A stretch of DNA of 47,502 nt, taken from contig NZ_JAQGJT010000134.1 in assembly GCF_028290495.1 (NCBI RefSeq), positions 1 through 47,502 on the forward strand, given 5' to 3'. Position 1 is the first letter of the stretch, and every line of letters starts with the position of its first letter. The notes below the pieces were generated by a model. The model saw only the letters and a program-made list of their open reading frames with translations, made no database searches and was not told the DNA's origin. This DNA comes from Tardiphaga sp. (GTDB taxonomy: Bacteria > Pseudomonadota > Alphaproteobacteria > Rhizobiales > Xanthobacteraceae). This document shows, piece by piece, positions 1-8,409 of this stretch. A program made the translations under genes and the position numbers.

Positions 1-184
1 CGCCGGCCGCGGTCTTGGAGATCGCGCCGGCGAATGTCTTGCACGGCGCGGTGCGGCTGCACGGATTGACGTCGTCGCCGACACCGGACACCCAGGTGCG
101 TGTGGCCTGCGCGTGCGCGGTGGATAGAGTGACAAACGGGGCGAGGCAGCAAAAGGCTAAGGCAAACAACACAAAGCGACGCAT
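1..184 (-). CDS. Right-handed beta-helix repeat protein, N-terminal fragment (runs off the left edge)
   Basis: Reading leftwards from the ATG at 184, 61 codons are open to the window edge. The product begins MRRFVLFALAFCC, a hydrophobic signal peptide ending near AHA-QA at residues 24-27, followed by RTWVSGVGDDVNPCSRTAPC. From memory, that opening is typical of exported proteins of the Bradyrhizobium group annotated as right-handed parallel beta-helix repeat proteins, of unknown function. An AGGAG ribosome-binding site lies 6 to 7 bases before the ATG. Most of the protein is outside the window, so the beta-helix itself cannot be seen. It is transcribed away from the polysaccharide locus and is probably not part of it. 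Confidence 0.8.
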   Translation of the reverse strand, partial: MRRFVLFALAFCCLAPFVTLSTAHAQATRTWVSGVGDDVNPCSRTAPCKTFAGAISKTAAG

Positions 185-518
185 GGTCTTCTCCTGTCAA
201 TCAAGAATGAAAATTGCATCATTGATCGGAGCATGTCCCTGGCCTGGAACTAAACCATGCCTGCCTCGACCGGCATAAAAATCTATTGGAAGTCAAAAAG
301 CACTCAAACGCAGAAAAACTGATATTAATCCGCAGGATTGTCAAGCTATCAGAAATCGCTACTGCAGGGTTTGCGTGCAAGTACGCAATGCGTTGTATCA
401 ATGGCCTGCAGGAATGTGGCGAATGGCGCGGTCATCGTGCGGGCAGTGACCCTGAATGACCGTACAGAGCCGCAGTGCAGTTATCGTGGCGCCAGTTGTG
501 GCGCGGTACGGGGGTTTC
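185..518. other. Intergenic region between divergent genes
   Basis: This 334-bp gap separates the leftward beta-helix gene from the rightward polytopic protein gene. It is AT-rich between about 200 and 350 and holds the candidate leftward promoter at 280-307. Short open frames inside it have no ribosome-binding site and no recognisable product. It probably marks the left border of the polysaccharide locus. Confidence 0.5.
280..307 (-). promoter_or_regulatory. Possible sigma70-type promoter for the beta-helix gene
   Basis: On the minus strand TTGAGT (302-307) and TAGATT (280-285) are separated by 16 bases, about 95 bases upstream of the start at 184. Both hexamers match the consensus only in part. 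The flanking DNA is clearly more AT-rich than the genes. This is a visual match only. Confidence 0.25.
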
Positions 519-2213
519 ATGCAAGCGTATGTCGGCGCCATGCCGGAGCGAGACAAGCTATCGCAGCGCAGTATTGTAGTGCTGGTTCCGGCGCTCGCCG
601 TACTGATCACCGTGGTATTGGGCGAGCCGCTGTTCGAAGGAAATGATGACACCGGTCTTGCCATGCTCGGTGCGGGATTCGGCATCGCGGCCGGGCCGGA
701 AGCCCATCTGATCTTTTCTCATTACGGCTACGGGCTATTGTTGCAGGCGGTGCGAGGAATTGCCGGAGACCACGCGCACGGCTGGACGACGCTGGCCGCG
801 ATTGGTTTCAGCATGGCCCTTTGCCTGCGCGCGCTGTTTGCAACCGGAGCCCGCGGCATCGTGCTGGCGGCAACTGCTGCCGCGCTGGCGGGATGCGTAT
901 TTATCCGCCCGCTGCTCGATCCGCAGTTCACGATTACATCCTCGCTGCTGCTGGGCTCCGCGATCGCGTGCCGGATCGCGTTGCTGCGGGGAGGTGCTAC
1001 ACCTGCAGCCATGATCGCGATCTACCTCGCCGTCGTGCTGGGCTTCCTGATCCGGCCTTCGTCCGCGGTCCTGGTGCTCGTGGTGGTTGGGCCTGCACTG
1101 TTTTGGCTGGGATGGAGGGGGCCCGTCGCGGAGCGGGCGCCGCTTCGTCGTTTCATGTTGGCGACAGGCGCGATTGCGATCGTCTCGCTGGTGACTGACC
1201 ATGCCGCCTACTCGCTATCCACCGACTGGAACGACGCGCTGGACTACAACCGGTTGCGCAGCCTGTTCAATGATTTTCACCGGATGCCATGGGAAGGCGG
1301 CGAGGCTGCCTATCGTTCTGTAGGCTGGTCGGCGAACGACCGCGCGATGTTCATCGACTGGTATTCGCTGCATCCGATCTATGACCTCGCCAATATCCGG
1401 TTTCTTGTCGATGCCATTGCGGTGTCCGGCCCGTGGTTGAAGCCCCAGGGGATATGGCCGTGGTTCGTGATGGTAGCGACAACGCCGCTGGTCGGCCTGC
1501 TGGCGACGGCCACCCTCGCACTTGGCGTTGCCGCACGGCGCCACCGGGTGGTGGTCGTCCTGATTGCGCTGGGCTGCCTGGCGGCCCTGGCGATTTCCGG
1601 CGTTACCGGCCGGCCGCCGCAGTTTCGCGTTCTGTTTTCCATTTTCGCGGTGGCGGTCCTGGCGCTGTTGCCGTTTGCCGCGCGGACCTCGTGGCGCCAT
1701 TGGTCGAACCTGCCTTCCGCCGCCGTGCTGGTTGCGGTGTCGCTTGCGGCCGGCATCGTCGCCGCCGACCTGCATCGCAGCCGGGTGGTGGATGCCGCGG
1801 CCTATCGCGCGGCGCTGGCGCCGGAGCAGGGCGGGCGCTACTTCGATGGTCTGGTGATTTCCTGGGGAGCGGCCCTGATGTGGGAATGGCTCATCACGCC
1901 GAGCCACGTCTATGCGCCGGTCGCCGGCAAGACGATCCCGTCGATCGGGCTGTTCACGCGGATGCCGGTGATGCGTGCTGCGCTCGACAAGGCCGGAATC
2001 GGGGATCTCGGTGACACCCTGTGCCGGCAGCCGAACGTGCGTTTGATCGCCCAGCAAGTTTTCATCACCAATCTGCAGGTTTTCTGTGCCGAGCATTACG
2101 GCGCCACGCCGGATTATCGCCAGGTGTTCGTGGCCGCGCGCAGCCAGATCTTCGTGTCCGGACCGTCGCAGTCCGTGCTGAAAGATGGCAATGCCGCAGC
2201 CGACGTGCGATGA
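519..2213 (+). CDS. Polytopic membrane protein, GT-C glycosyltransferase-like
   Basis: The product is about 564 residues with a run of hydrophobic segments (for example around IVVLVPALAVLITVV, then many Ala/Leu/Val-rich helices) and a long polar C-terminal segment after the last helix. An early loop carries EGNDDTGLAM just after the first helix. Acidic residues at that place are typical of GT-C glycosyltransferases, which use lipid-phosphate sugars on the outer face of the inner membrane. I cannot name a specific family. The frame is open from 456, but the ATG at 519 is preferred because GGGGG lies just upstream; 540 is an alternative. It could instead be the O-antigen polymerase. It precedes the acetyltransferase gene by 25 bp and probably shares its transcript. 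Confidence 0.7.
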   Translation: MQAYVGAMPERDKLSQRSIVVLVPALAVLITVVLGEPLFEGNDDTGLAMLGAGFGIAAGPEAHLIFSHYGYGLLLQAVRGIAGDHAHGWTTLAAIGFSMALCLRALFATGARGIVLAATAAALAGCVFIRPLLDPQFTITSSLLLGSAIACRIALLRGGATPAAMIAIYLAVVLGFLIRPSSAVLVLVVVGPALFWLGWRGPVAERAPLRRFMLATGAIAIVSLVTDHAAYSLSTDWNDALDYNRLRSLFNDFHRMPWEGGEAAYRSVGWSANDRAMFIDWYSLHPIYDLANIRFLVDAIAVSGPWLKPQGIWPWFVMVATTPLVGLLATATLALGVAARRHRVVVVLIALGCLAALAISGVTGRPPQFRVLFSIFAVAVLALLPFAARTSWRHWSNLPSAAVLVAVSLAAGIVAADLHRSRVVDAAAYRAALAPEQGGRYFDGLVISWGAALMWEWLITPSHVYAPVAGKTIPSIGLFTRMPVMRAALDKAGIGDLGDTLCRQPNVRLIAQQVFITNLQVFCAEHYGATPDYRQVFVAARSQIFVSGPSQSVLKDGNAAADVR

Positions 2214-2238
2214 TGGCTGGAGTGGGAGAACGTCGGGC

Positions 2239-2901
2239 ATGCGGCAAATCGTTATCTTCGGCACCGGCGAGATTGCAGAACTTGCCGATTTCTACTTTAC
2301 GCATGATAGCGCGTTCGAAGTGGTGGGCTTCACTGTCGACCAGGCCTTTCTAAAGACCGAAACGTTTCTGGGGCGGCCGGTGGTCGCGTTCGAGGATGTC
2401 GCGGCGACGTTTCCGCCGGATCGCTTCGCACTGTTCGTTGCGTTGAGCTATGCCCAGTTGAACAGTGTTCGCGCGGCCAAGGTCGCTGCGGCGCGGACCT
2501 TGGGATATTCGCTGGCGTCCTATGTGAGCAGCCGTGCGACCGTGTTTCCGGGCTTCGCGCCGGCCGACAACTGTTTCATTCTCGAGGATAACACCATCCA
2601 GCCGTTTGCCAGCGTCGGCGCCAATGTGACGCTGTGGAGCGGCAACCATATAGGTCACCACAGCGTCATCGACGACGATGTGTTCATGGCGTCTCATGTC
2701 GTCGTATCGGGCGGCGTGCGGATCGGGCAAGGCTGTTTCATTGGGGTCAACGCGACGCTGCGCGATCACGTCACGATCGGCAAGCAATGCGTCATTGGGG
2801 CCGGAGCCCTCGTGCTGGAAGACCAGCCCGACTTCGCCGTGGTGGCGCCGCGCGGCACCGAGCGCTCGCGGGTGCCCAGCACGCGCCTGCGCAGCATCTG
2901 A
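2239..2901 (+). CDS. Sugar O/N-acetyltransferase, PglD-like (left-handed beta-helix)
   Basis: This 220-residue protein has a Rossmann-like N-terminus (MRQIVIFGTGEIAEL) followed from about residue 95 by hexapeptide repeats, such as the stretch around NTIQPFASVGANVTLWSG and IGHHSVIDDDVFMASHVVV. That is the PglD/NeuD architecture, in which acetyl-CoA acetylates a nucleotide-linked amino sugar or a sialic-type sugar. The start at 2239 is chosen because GGGAGA precedes it and the protein then opens directly with the nucleotide-binding strand; the frame is also open upstream to 2185 but overlaps the previous gene. In this locus the WecE aminotransferase product is a plausible acceptor, which is an inference. 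The usual catalytic His is probably one of the His pair in HIGHHS. Confidence 0.85.
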   Translation: MRQIVIFGTGEIAELADFYFTHDSAFEVVGFTVDQAFLKTETFLGRPVVAFEDVAATFPPDRFALFVALSYAQLNSVRAAKVAAARTLGYSLASYVSSRATVFPGFAPADNCFILEDNTIQPFASVGANVTLWSGNHIGHHSVIDDDVFMASHVVVSGGVRIGQGCFIGVNATLRDHVTIGKQCVIGAGALVLEDQPDFAVVAPRGTERSRVPSTRLRSI

Positions 2902-2909
2902 GGCCGCAC

Positions 2910-3833
2910 ATGCGTTGGAACAAGCTGGGCCACATTTTCGTGGCCAAGGGGCATTCAGAGCAGGTGCACAGCCATGGCATCGTGCCGATTGCGCGGCCGC
3001 TTGGCAATTTCCGCTACCGCATCTATTTCAGCCCGCGGGATACCCAGTCCCGCTCCAATGTGAGCTGGCTGGATATCGACATCCGCGATCCGACGACGGT
3101 GCTGCGATTGTCCGAACGCCCGTTGCTGGGCCCCGGCGCCCTCGGCATGTTCGACGATGCGGGCTCGATGTGCTGCTGGATCACGGAACACGACGGTATC
3201 GAACGGCTGTATTATCAGGGCTGGAATCTCGGAAAGTCGGTGAGCTTTCACGTTGCCGTCGGTGTTGCCGAGCGTCCCGCGGGCGATCCGGACCGGCCGT
3301 TCGAGCGGATCAGCAAAGGCCCGATTCTCGATCGCTGCATGACCGAACCGGTCTTTGTCTCGGATCCCGCGGTGGTGGTTGAAAACGGCAAATGGCGGAT
3401 GTGGTATCAGTCCGGCAAGCCCTGGACGGAGGGGCCGACGCAGGCGTTGCCGTCCTATGACATTCGCTATGCGGAATCGCCCGATGGCGTCAACTGGACG
3501 CTGGGAGGTATTCAGTCGCTTGTTTTCCAGCACCCCGGTGAGATTGCGATTGCGCGTTTCTGTCCGCTGCGCGAGGCCGATGGAAGCTGGAAGGCATGGT
3601 ATTCCTACCGCGCCAACGACTGGGGTTACCGGATCGGCTATGCCACGTCCGACGACGGTGTGAAGTGGACGCGCCGCGACGACGAGGTCGGGATCGAGCG
3701 CGACGCCGACAGCTGGGAAGGGCCGATGATCTGCTACCCGTTCGTGTTCGATACCGAAGTCGGCCGCATGATGCTTTACAATGGCGGACGATATGGCGAT
3801 GCCGGGTTCGGAATAGCTGTCCTGGAGGCGTAG
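2910..3833 (+). CDS. Five-bladed beta-propeller protein, glycoside-hydrolase (GH43/32/130)-like
   Basis: The 307-residue product shows repeated propeller-blade signatures: DPAVVVENGKWRMWYQSG, then YAESPDGVNWT, then KAWYSYRANDW, then YATSDDGVKWT, and finally MMLYNGGRYG. This pattern is typical of the five-bladed propeller clan that includes GH43, GH32 and GH130 enzymes. No signal peptide is visible, so the protein is probably cytoplasmic. The start follows the acetyltransferase stop by 8 bp. Such proteins recur in O-antigen loci without an assigned role. It could cleave or phosphorolyse a glycoside, or only bind one. The catalytic acids cannot be assigned by eye. It ends 4 bp from the convergent methyltransferase gene. 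Confidence 0.7.
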   Translation: MRWNKLGHIFVAKGHSEQVHSHGIVPIARPLGNFRYRIYFSPRDTQSRSNVSWLDIDIRDPTTVLRLSERPLLGPGALGMFDDAGSMCCWITEHDGIERLYYQGWNLGKSVSFHVAVGVAERPAGDPDRPFERISKGPILDRCMTEPVFVSDPAVVVENGKWRMWYQSGKPWTEGPTQALPSYDIRYAESPDGVNWTLGGIQSLVFQHPGEIAIARFCPLREADGSWKAWYSYRANDWGYRIGYATSDDGVKWTRRDDEVGIERDADSWEGPMICYPFVFDTEVGRMMLYNGGRYGDAGFGIAVLEA

Positions 3834-3837
3834 CGGG

Positions 3838-4473
3838 TTACGTCCGCCGTACGATCACCGTGAACTCATAGAGGCCGTAGTCCTGCAGCAGCGCGACGGA
3901 GCGGCCGTAACGTTGCAGGCAGGTGGCCAGCATCGTCGGGGCGTCGGCATAGTGCAGATTGGGGCGGCGTCGCTCCGGGTCGCTCGACAGGCTGAGCATA
4001 TTGAAGGCGAAGCCGTCCCGACCGGCCTTGGCCAGAACGTCGATGGTCTCATCGACATAGCTGTTCCAGGTCTCCGACGAGACGTCACCCTTGACGTTGA
4101 AGATGCCGCTGGCGATGGCAAAATCCGCGGCCTCGGTCGGTTGCGCGCTGACCTGCCACCGGCTGCGCGCATCGGCGGCGTGCAGCCGTGATGCTTCCGC
4201 GATCATGCCGGGCGCAATGTCGTAACCGATGAAGTCGCCACGATATGCGCGCGCGCGCAGGAAGCGCAGGAAGTCGCCGAATCCGCAGCCCAGATCGAGT
4301 ACCGATCCATCGGGATTGGCCTCAAGGAGCCGAAGAAACTGGCGATGCCTCAATTCGTGGGAGGCTTCACCGTTCCAGTCGACGCCTTGTGGCGTCGCAC
4401 CATGCTGCGCCAGCTTGGATGTGTAGTAATCGGCGACGCCGCCGATCACCGATCCGGTCACGTCACTTGGCAT
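3838..4473 (-). CDS. Class I SAM-dependent methyltransferase
   Basis: The 211-residue protein carries a clear motif I, VLDLGCGFGDFLRFL, at about residues 57-71, followed by FIGYDIAPGMI (motif II acidic residue) and FAIASGIFNV. This is the class I fold; the substrate is unknown. The ATG at 4473 is chosen because the gene then overlaps the upstream glycosyltransferase by only 11 bp; a longer frame reaches 4575 but lies entirely inside that gene. It is last in the flippase, aminotransferase, GT2, methyltransferase string. An O-methylation of a sugar residue is the natural guess from context. Confidence 0.8.
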   Translation of the reverse strand: MPSDVTGSVIGGVADYYTSKLAQHGATPQGVDWNGEASHELRHRQFLRLLEANPDGSVLDLGCGFGDFLRFLRARAYRGDFIGYDIAPGMIAEASRLHAADARSRWQVSAQPTEAADFAIASGIFNVKGDVSSETWNSYVDETIDVLAKAGRDGFAFNMLSLSSDPERRRPNLHYADAPTMLATCLQRYGRSVALLQDYGLYEFTVIVRRT

Positions 4474-5407
4474 CGTCGGCCCCCGTGCGGGTGCGATACA
4501 CCTTGCGTGCCAGCGTATAGGGACGCCGTTTGGATTCGGCCAGGATATTGGCGAGGTAGATGCCGAGAATGCCAAGGATCAGTGTTGTCAGGCCGCCGAA
4601 CATCCAGATCGAAATGATCAGCGAGGTAAAACCACTGACGCCGATCCCGGAGAACAGGTAACGCGCGAGATAGTAGGCGATGGCCAGCAGCGACAGCAGG
4701 AAGGTCGTGATGCCGGTGTAGAGGATCAGATGGAGCAGCCTGGTTGAGGTAGTCGTCAGGTACTTGACCGCCATCTCGATCCGCATCTTCAGCGAATAGA
4801 CCGACGGCGAAGTTGACAGCTTGCGAACCGGCAACGCGACCTGACGGAAGCCTGCGAGTTCAAACAGATGCGCGATCAGGAATTCGCGGTCGCGCTGGCG
4901 GATCAGGGCGCGGACATAATCCCGCGTCATCAGGCGGGCGATCAGGATATTTCTCGGAAGCTTCTGGTCGCTCAGCCAGTTGACGAGCGAAAAGAAAAAA
5001 TCTCCGGTCACGCGCTCGATATAGCCACCGCGCCGCCGGGCTTCTTGCACGCCGAACACGACGTCGCAGTCGCCCTGTTGCATGCGCTGATGAAACAGCG
5101 TGAGCAGTTCAGGCTCTTCTTCCAGATCGCAATCGATCAGCAGCACACGGTCGCCGGTTGCGTGGGCGAGGCCGGTCATCAGCGCCTTGTGGTGGCCGAA
5201 ATTGCGCGCGAGATCAACGACCACCACGCGGGGGTCGTGCCGGTGCAAAGCGAGGGCAACGTCGAGGCTGTTGTCGGGCGAGCCGTCGTTGACCAGCACC
5301 AGTTCAAGGTCGTCGTAAATTGGCGCGGCCGCAGCGAGACTCCGGGCGTGGAATTCATCGATCGTCGCGGCCGACCGGTACAACGTCGTCACGACCGAAA
5401 GTTTCAC
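4463..5407 (-). CDS. GT2 glycosyltransferase with C-terminal membrane helices (GtrB/ArnC/DPM type)
   Basis: The 314-residue protein opens with MKLSVVTTLYRSAATI, has LVLVNDGSPDNS near residues 37-48 and DCDLEEEPE near 92-100. These are the nucleotide-sugar and metal-binding motifs of the dolichol-phosphate-mannose-synthase-like GT2 group. Two long hydrophobic helices follow after about residue 225. Such enzymes transfer a sugar to undecaprenyl phosphate on the cytoplasmic face of the membrane. The start is a GTG preceded by a perfect AAGGAGG. It lies 100 bp after the aminotransferase gene, so its donor may be the amino sugar made there, but this is an inference. It may work with one of the two GtrA-type flippases in this locus. 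Confidence 0.85.
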   Translation of the reverse strand: MKLSVVTTLYRSAATIDEFHARSLAAAAPIYDDLELVLVNDGSPDNSLDVALALHRHDPRVVVVDLARNFGHHKALMTGLAHATGDRVLLIDCDLEEEPELLTLFHQRMQQGDCDVVFGVQEARRRGGYIERVTGDFFFSLVNWLSDQKLPRNILIARLMTRDYVRALIRQRDREFLIAHLFELAGFRQVALPVRKLSTSPSVYSLKMRIEMAVKYLTTTSTRLLHLILYTGITTFLLSLLAIAYYLARYLFSGIGVSGFTSLIISIWMFGGLTTLILGILGIYLANILAESKRRPYTLARKVYRTRTGADDAK

Positions 5408-5507
5408 GCAGCCTCCTTGTCAAATCATGCGCAGGCCCGGCGCATCAAAGTAAGTTAGGCGAACTTGCAAGGCCGAACAAGCCGCCCGCGCCGACGCGGC
5501 GGCGCGG

Positions 5508-6641
5508 TCAGAGCATCTGGTCGAGATGTCCGGACAGGGTTTCAACGACCCGGTCGACGGCGCCGTCCATCCGTGGATAAAGCGGAAGGCGGACAAGCCG
5601 CGCGCTGAGATCTACGGTGTTCGGCAGATCGCCGTGGGCACGGGCATAGCGCTTTCCGGCCGGCGAATCGTGCAGCGGTACGTAGTGGAACGGCGTCGCA
5701 ATGCCGTCGGCCGCCATCCGCTGTATCAGCTCCGTCCGTAGCTCGGGCGTCGGCAGGACGATGTAGTAGAGATGGCCGTTGTGGACGCAATGGGCGGGAA
5801 TTTGCGGCGTCTTCAGTCCGCGGTTCTGGAATCGGCGCAGCGCATCGTCATAGGCAGTCCAGTTGGACCGGCGATCCCTGGTGATGGAGTCGGCGTGCTG
5901 CAACTGACCGTACAGGAAGGAGGCGATCAGTTCGCCCGGCAAGAACGAAGAACCGATATCGACCCAGGTGTATTTGTCGACGGCACCGCGGAAGAATTTT
6001 TTGCGGTTGGTTCCCTTTTCGCGGATGATCTCGGCGCGCTCGAGCAGCGCCGGATCGTTGATGGCCAGCGCCCCGCCTTCGCCGGAAATGATGTTTTTCG
6101 TCTCGTGAAAGCTGAACGCTGACAGCTGGCCGAACGAACCGGCCGGGCGTCCCTGATAGGACGAGCCCAGCGCCTGCGCGGCGTCTTCCACCACCATCAG
6201 GCCGCGCCGCTCGGCGATCTCGCACAATGGCGTCATCTCGGCGGGTACGCCGGCATAATGGATCGGAAAGATCGCCTTGGTGCGGGAGGTGATCGCTGCC
6301 TCGACCAGGGTGTCGTCAAGGTTCAGCGTGTCCGGGCGGATGTCGACGAACACCGGGATACCTCCCCGCAGCACGACGGCATTGGCGGTGGAGACGAAAG
6401 TAAACGAGGGCATGATGACCTCGTCCCCGGCCTCGATGCCGATCAGGATCGCCGCCATCTCCAGTGCTGCGGTGCAGGAATGCGTCAGCAGAACGGCCTT
6501 GGCGCCGATTTGCCCGGCGAGCCAAGTCTGGCATCGTTCGGTGAAGCTGCCATCGCCCGAGAGCTGCTGCAGTTCGATCGCCTCGCGGATGTTATCAAGT
6601 TCCGGTCCGGCGAGCTGCAGGCGATTGAATGGTACTTCCAT
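5508..6641 (-). CDS. wecE: dTDP-4-amino-4,6-dideoxygalactose transaminase (WecE/RffA type)
   Basis: The 377-residue product is a PLP-dependent sugar aminotransferase of the DegT/DnrJ/EryC1 family. It follows Escherichia coli WecE closely in the parts I remember: GDGSFTERCQTWL, DEVIMPSFTFVSTANA, FVDIRPDT, IHYAGV, SFHETKN with Lys182 as the PLP lysine, and IREKGTNRKKFFRGAVDKYTW. Asp153 in VEDAAQ would bind the PLP ring nitrogen. WecE converts dTDP-4-keto-6-deoxyglucose to dTDP-Fuc4N using glutamate. The required substrate is made by RfbA and RfbB encoded 2-6 kb away, so this enzyme branches off the rhamnose pathway. It sits 60 bp after the flippase gene. Confidence 0.92.
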   Translation of the reverse strand: MEVPFNRLQLAGPELDNIREAIELQQLSGDGSFTERCQTWLAGQIGAKAVLLTHSCTAALEMAAILIGIEAGDEVIMPSFTFVSTANAVVLRGGIPVFVDIRPDTLNLDDTLVEAAITSRTKAIFPIHYAGVPAEMTPLCEIAERRGLMVVEDAAQALGSSYQGRPAGSFGQLSAFSFHETKNIISGEGGALAINDPALLERAEIIREKGTNRKKFFRGAVDKYTWVDIGSSFLPGELIASFLYGQLQHADSITRDRRSNWTAYDDALRRFQNRGLKTPQIPAHCVHNGHLYYIVLPTPELRTELIQRMAADGIATPFHYVPLHDSPAGKRYARAHGDLPNTVDLSARLVRLPLYPRMDGAVDRVVETLSGHLDQML

Positions 6642-6701
6642 CTCGGACCGGAACTCCTGAAGTTCAATGGGGTGGGCTATCGTGGACGATGCCCGGTCGG
6701 A

Positions 6702-8072
6702 CTAGGCGTCCAAATGCGAGACGATTCCCAGTTCGACATCGGACGGAAGCGCCGCTGCTGCGACCGGGGGCGACGTTTTCCATCTGCTGATGCAATTACG
6801 CCAGATTACGGTCGAGGCCGGCAGGATAACAAGGGCCTGTACCGCCAGAAGCGACAGTACGACGCCCGTTGCCGAGTAGTGCACCGCACCCCAGACCGCG
6901 CCGGTTGCCATCAGGACGGCGCCGACCAGCGACACCCAGATCAGCGGCTCGCGGCGAAACGACCGCAGTTGCGCGCCCAGCGCGTTCTGGACATGACCGA
7001 GGAAGCCGGACACCAGAACGCCTGCGAATAGCCAGAACGGCAGCACGCGGTCGGCGTAGGGCGTATAGCTGAGGAGGCGGTGCAGCACGCAAAGCGCGGC
7101 GGCGCCCGCGACGAATGCCAGGCAGGACCACATCAGGTCGCGACGACACAGCGCGTCGAATTGTGCCCATTCGCGCATCGCCACCGCCCTGGACATCGCC
7201 GGGACGTGGCGGGTGATCCACGATAGCGCAAGCAGCCCGAGCATGTTGGACGCCGTCATCGTCAGGCCCATCTGTCCGGCGACGACCGCATCCTGAACCT
7301 TGAACAGCACCGGCGTGTAGATCTGGGTCAGCAGATAGCCGCAGACCCACCCGAGCCCCAGCTGCCATTGATGCGGCCAGATTTCCTGCCGCCAGCGGAT
7401 CAGGCGGTGCGGGCCGTGCAGGGCCAGTTTGAGCAGGTTCGGCTTCCAGCGCGCCAGCCAGAGCCCCTGGATGGCAATGGTCGCCAGCGGCGTCATCACC
7501 ACCGCCCACAGCCCGGCGCCGGACAGGAAGGCCAGCCAGGTGGCGAAGCCCGCCACGACGCCCTGGATCAGGCGCACGATGTAGACCTCGCGAACCTCGC
7601 CGCTGCCTTCGACAACGGCCATGAACGGCAGCACCAGGAGGGCTGCCGCGCTGGCCGAGGCGAGCACCAGCCAGGGCATTTTCCAGTCGATTCCGGCCGC
7701 CGAGGTTGTGGAGAAAAACAGCATGCCGGCGGGCGTGATGATGATCGCAAAACCCAGCGTCAACCAGAGGTAATGCCGGGCGGCCCAGGCGGTGACGGCA
7801 GCGAAGCGCTCGGCGTTGCCGCCTTCGACCAGCCCCCCCGCTCGCCAGCGAAGCCCGACGAATTCATGCGCCGCAGCCTGCACCAGAACGAAGGAAAGCC
7901 CCATGTCGAACAGCGTGTACAGGGCCGACAGGCTGAGCAGGCTGAAGTACCAGCCCTGTTGGGCGGGATTGAGAAAACTGGTGATCATCACGATCGTGAT
8001 GACGCCTGAACCGGCCTGCCACATTCGCTGCGCCAGAATGACATGCAGGGCGGTCGTCGGGACAAGTCTCAT
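6702..8072 (-). CDS. Wzx-like polysaccharide flippase
   Basis: The product is about 456 residues and very hydrophobic, with many predicted membrane helices from VITIVMITSFLNPAQQGWYF onwards and an even helix spacing typical of the MOP/PST exporter superfamily. It would flip undecaprenyl-linked repeat units across the inner membrane. The ATG at 8072 overlaps the stop of a small upstream frame (ATGA), which suggests coupled translation; a TTG-initiated extension to 8132 is possible but less likely. It is the first recognisable gene of the minus-strand string with wecE. With the Wzz-like protein at 22753 it argues for a Wzx/Wzy-type export route. Confidence 0.78.
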   Translation of the reverse strand: MRLVPTTALHVILAQRMWQAGSGVITIVMITSFLNPAQQGWYFSLLSLSALYTLFDMGLSFVLVQAAAHEFVGLRWRAGGLVEGGNAERFAAVTAWAARHYLWLTLGFAIIITPAGMLFFSTTSAAGIDWKMPWLVLASASAAALLVLPFMAVVEGSGEVREVYIVRLIQGVVAGFATWLAFLSGAGLWAVVMTPLATIAIQGLWLARWKPNLLKLALHGPHRLIRWRQEIWPHQWQLGLGWVCGYLLTQIYTPVLFKVQDAVVAGQMGLTMTASNMLGLLALSWITRHVPAMSRAVAMREWAQFDALCRRDLMWSCLAFVAGAAALCVLHRLLSYTPYADRVLPFWLFAGVLVSGFLGHVQNALGAQLRSFRREPLIWVSLVGAVLMATGAVWGAVHYSATGVVLSLLAVQALVILPASTVIWRNCISRWKTSPPVAAAALPSDVELGIVSHLDA

Positions 8073-8263
8073 GCCGGCAGCCGCGCAGGTTCCGTCACGA
8101 GCTTGCCGTGAGGGATCGGTGTGGCCGCACAACCAGCATAACCAGATTGCATGATGTGATACACGGCTTCACCGATTGCCTTCAGGCCAAGCCGGATTCG
8201 GCGGCCGTGAACCTGCGCTAAAACGACCGTAACTGGCCCCGCGTAACGCCAATCTCCTTTCAT
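8069..8263 (-). CDS. Small open frame coupled to the flippase gene (hypothetical)
   Basis: This 64-residue frame starts with MKGDWRYAGPVTVVL and has AGAGG a few bases upstream of its ATG. Its TGA overlaps the flippase ATG in an ATGA arrangement, which is the best reason to take it seriously. No family is recognised. The sequence is Arg/Gly-rich with no membrane segment. It could be a translated leader that couples ribosomes to the flippase gene, or simply chance. Confidence 0.35.
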   Translation of the reverse strand: MKGDWRYAGPVTVVLAQVHGRRIRLGLKAIGEAVYHIMQSGYAGCAATPIPHGKLVTEPARLPA

Positions 8264-8315
8264 ATTGCCTCTGCGGACGCAAGGCCGCTGCTGGCCGTGA
8301 CGGACCTGGACGATG

Positions 8316-8345
8316 CCGATGCGATGGCATTTCCGTTCGCATCGG
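8316..8345. repeat. 9-bp inverted repeat in a divergent promoter region
   Basis: CCGATGCGA at 8316-8324 is matched by its exact reverse complement TCGCATCGG at 8337-8345, with a 12-base spacer. It lies in the gap between the leftward flippase string and the rightward rfbC gene, about 65 bp before the rfbC start. It could be an operator or a leader hairpin. A chance palindrome cannot be excluded. Confidence 0.35.
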
Positions 8346-8409
8346 TGAGCGGGTAGACTGCCGGCGGACCGAGGCGCTTTCGGATTTCGGCCTGAAGAAA
8401 GTCTGCTGC

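Noticed and set aside
15..278. 87-codon plus-strand frame at the left edge
   Set aside because: It is the antisense of the signal-peptide-bearing beta-helix gene, which has an AGGAG site and a recognisable protein on the minus strand.
1215..2264. 349-codon minus-strand frame
   Set aside because: It lies opposite the polytopic protein gene and is rich in Arg, Gln and His without domains, as expected from the antisense of a GC-rich gene.
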